From the NCBI RefSeq assembly GCF_937936435.1, contig NZ_CALDDG010000139.1:1-5355 (forward strand): a stretch of DNA of 5,355 nucleotides, read 5' to 3'. The stretch comes from an uncultured Sulfuricurvum sp. (GTDB taxonomy: Bacteria; Campylobacterota; Campylobacteria; Campylobacterales; Sulfurimonadaceae). The notes below the pieces were generated by a model. That model was not told where the DNA came from, did no database searches, and saw only the letters and a list, made by a program, of their open reading frames with translations. Positions 5,210-5,355 of this stretch are shown in pieces; the stretch's first letter is position 1, and every line of letters starts with the position of its first letter. The position numbers and the translations under genes were made by a program.

Positions 5210-5355
5210 TAATAGCTTTCGTCACTGAAAAAATGGAGTTCGACGTGATCGTGTAAAACGATGATTTCACCTTTCATTTGCTTAATAAATTCCTTTATCA
5301 TTGGCCAACCCAATTTCGGAAGGCCGAATATGGATACAGCGCTATTCTCAAACGT
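5209..5355 (-). CDS. C-terminal tail of a probable sensor histidine kinase (truncated by the window edge)
   Basis: Only the last 48 residues are in the window, read from TFENSAVSIFGL to DESY and stop. The piece KLGWPMIKEFIKQMKGEI followed by VELHFF resembles the end of a HATPase_c domain, where a G-x-G-containing ATP-lid segment is followed by a helix, GxI and a final strand. The G2 box appears divergent: LGW stands where GLGL is usual. The gene ends in TAATG, overlapping the start of the response regulator by one base, as in kinase-regulator operons. The kinase call rests on a short segment plus context. The sensor and phosphorylated histidine lie outside the window. Confidence 0.6.
   Translation of the reverse strand, partial: TFENSAVSIFGLPKLGWPMIKEFIKQMKGEIIVLHDHVELHFFSDESY

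Overview
The window reads as chromosomal DNA of a free-living member of the Campylobacterota (the former Epsilonproteobacteria; something near Sulfuricurvum or Sulfurimonas would fit). That placement is inference. It rests on AT-rich intergenic DNA, TATAAT boxes preceded by T-rich or AT-rich stretches without clear -35 boxes, and a split Aer-type PAS protein followed by a short-membrane-hairpin chemoreceptor, the CetB/CetA arrangement known from Campylobacter. No insertion sequence, phage gene, CRISPR array or rRNA was seen. Almost every protein gene is a signal-transduction gene.

Layout. 1-831 (minus strand): an Aer-like PAS protein, preceded by a four-codon mini reading frame, overlaps the start of a methyl-accepting chemotaxis protein that runs off the left edge. 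832-1040 is an AT-rich gap. 1041-2549 (minus): a membrane-bound dCache-GGDEF diguanylate cyclase with intact GGDEF and I-site motifs and its own TATAAT box. 2631-2705 (minus): tRNA-Glu(UUC) with encoded CCA, its own TATAAT box, and unusual inverted repeats around and ahead of it. 2817-3368 (minus): a response regulator whose C-terminus looks like a ribbon-helix-helix DNA-binding domain, an uncommon output for this class. 3512-3724 (minus): a small unrecognised protein. 3857-4561 (plus, the only plus-strand gene): a stand-alone EAL-domain protein in which several phosphodiesterase catalytic residues are replaced. 4556-5209 (minus): a PhoB/OmpR-type response regulator, tail-to-tail with the EAL gene and sharing the six bases TTATAA. 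5209-5355 (minus): the C-terminal tail of what is probably its partner sensor kinase, joined through a TAATG stop/start.

How it fits together. The window combines energy taxis (PAS/chemoreceptor pair), c-di-GMP output (an apparently active cyclase and an apparently inactive EAL protein) and two phosphorelay regulators with different DNA-binding outputs. The genes are in at least four transcription units, so any shared circuit is inference. The most unusual items are the receiver-RHH regulator with a tandem AGCTTA repeat in its own promoter, the degenerate EAL protein, and the structured flanks of the tRNA gene.
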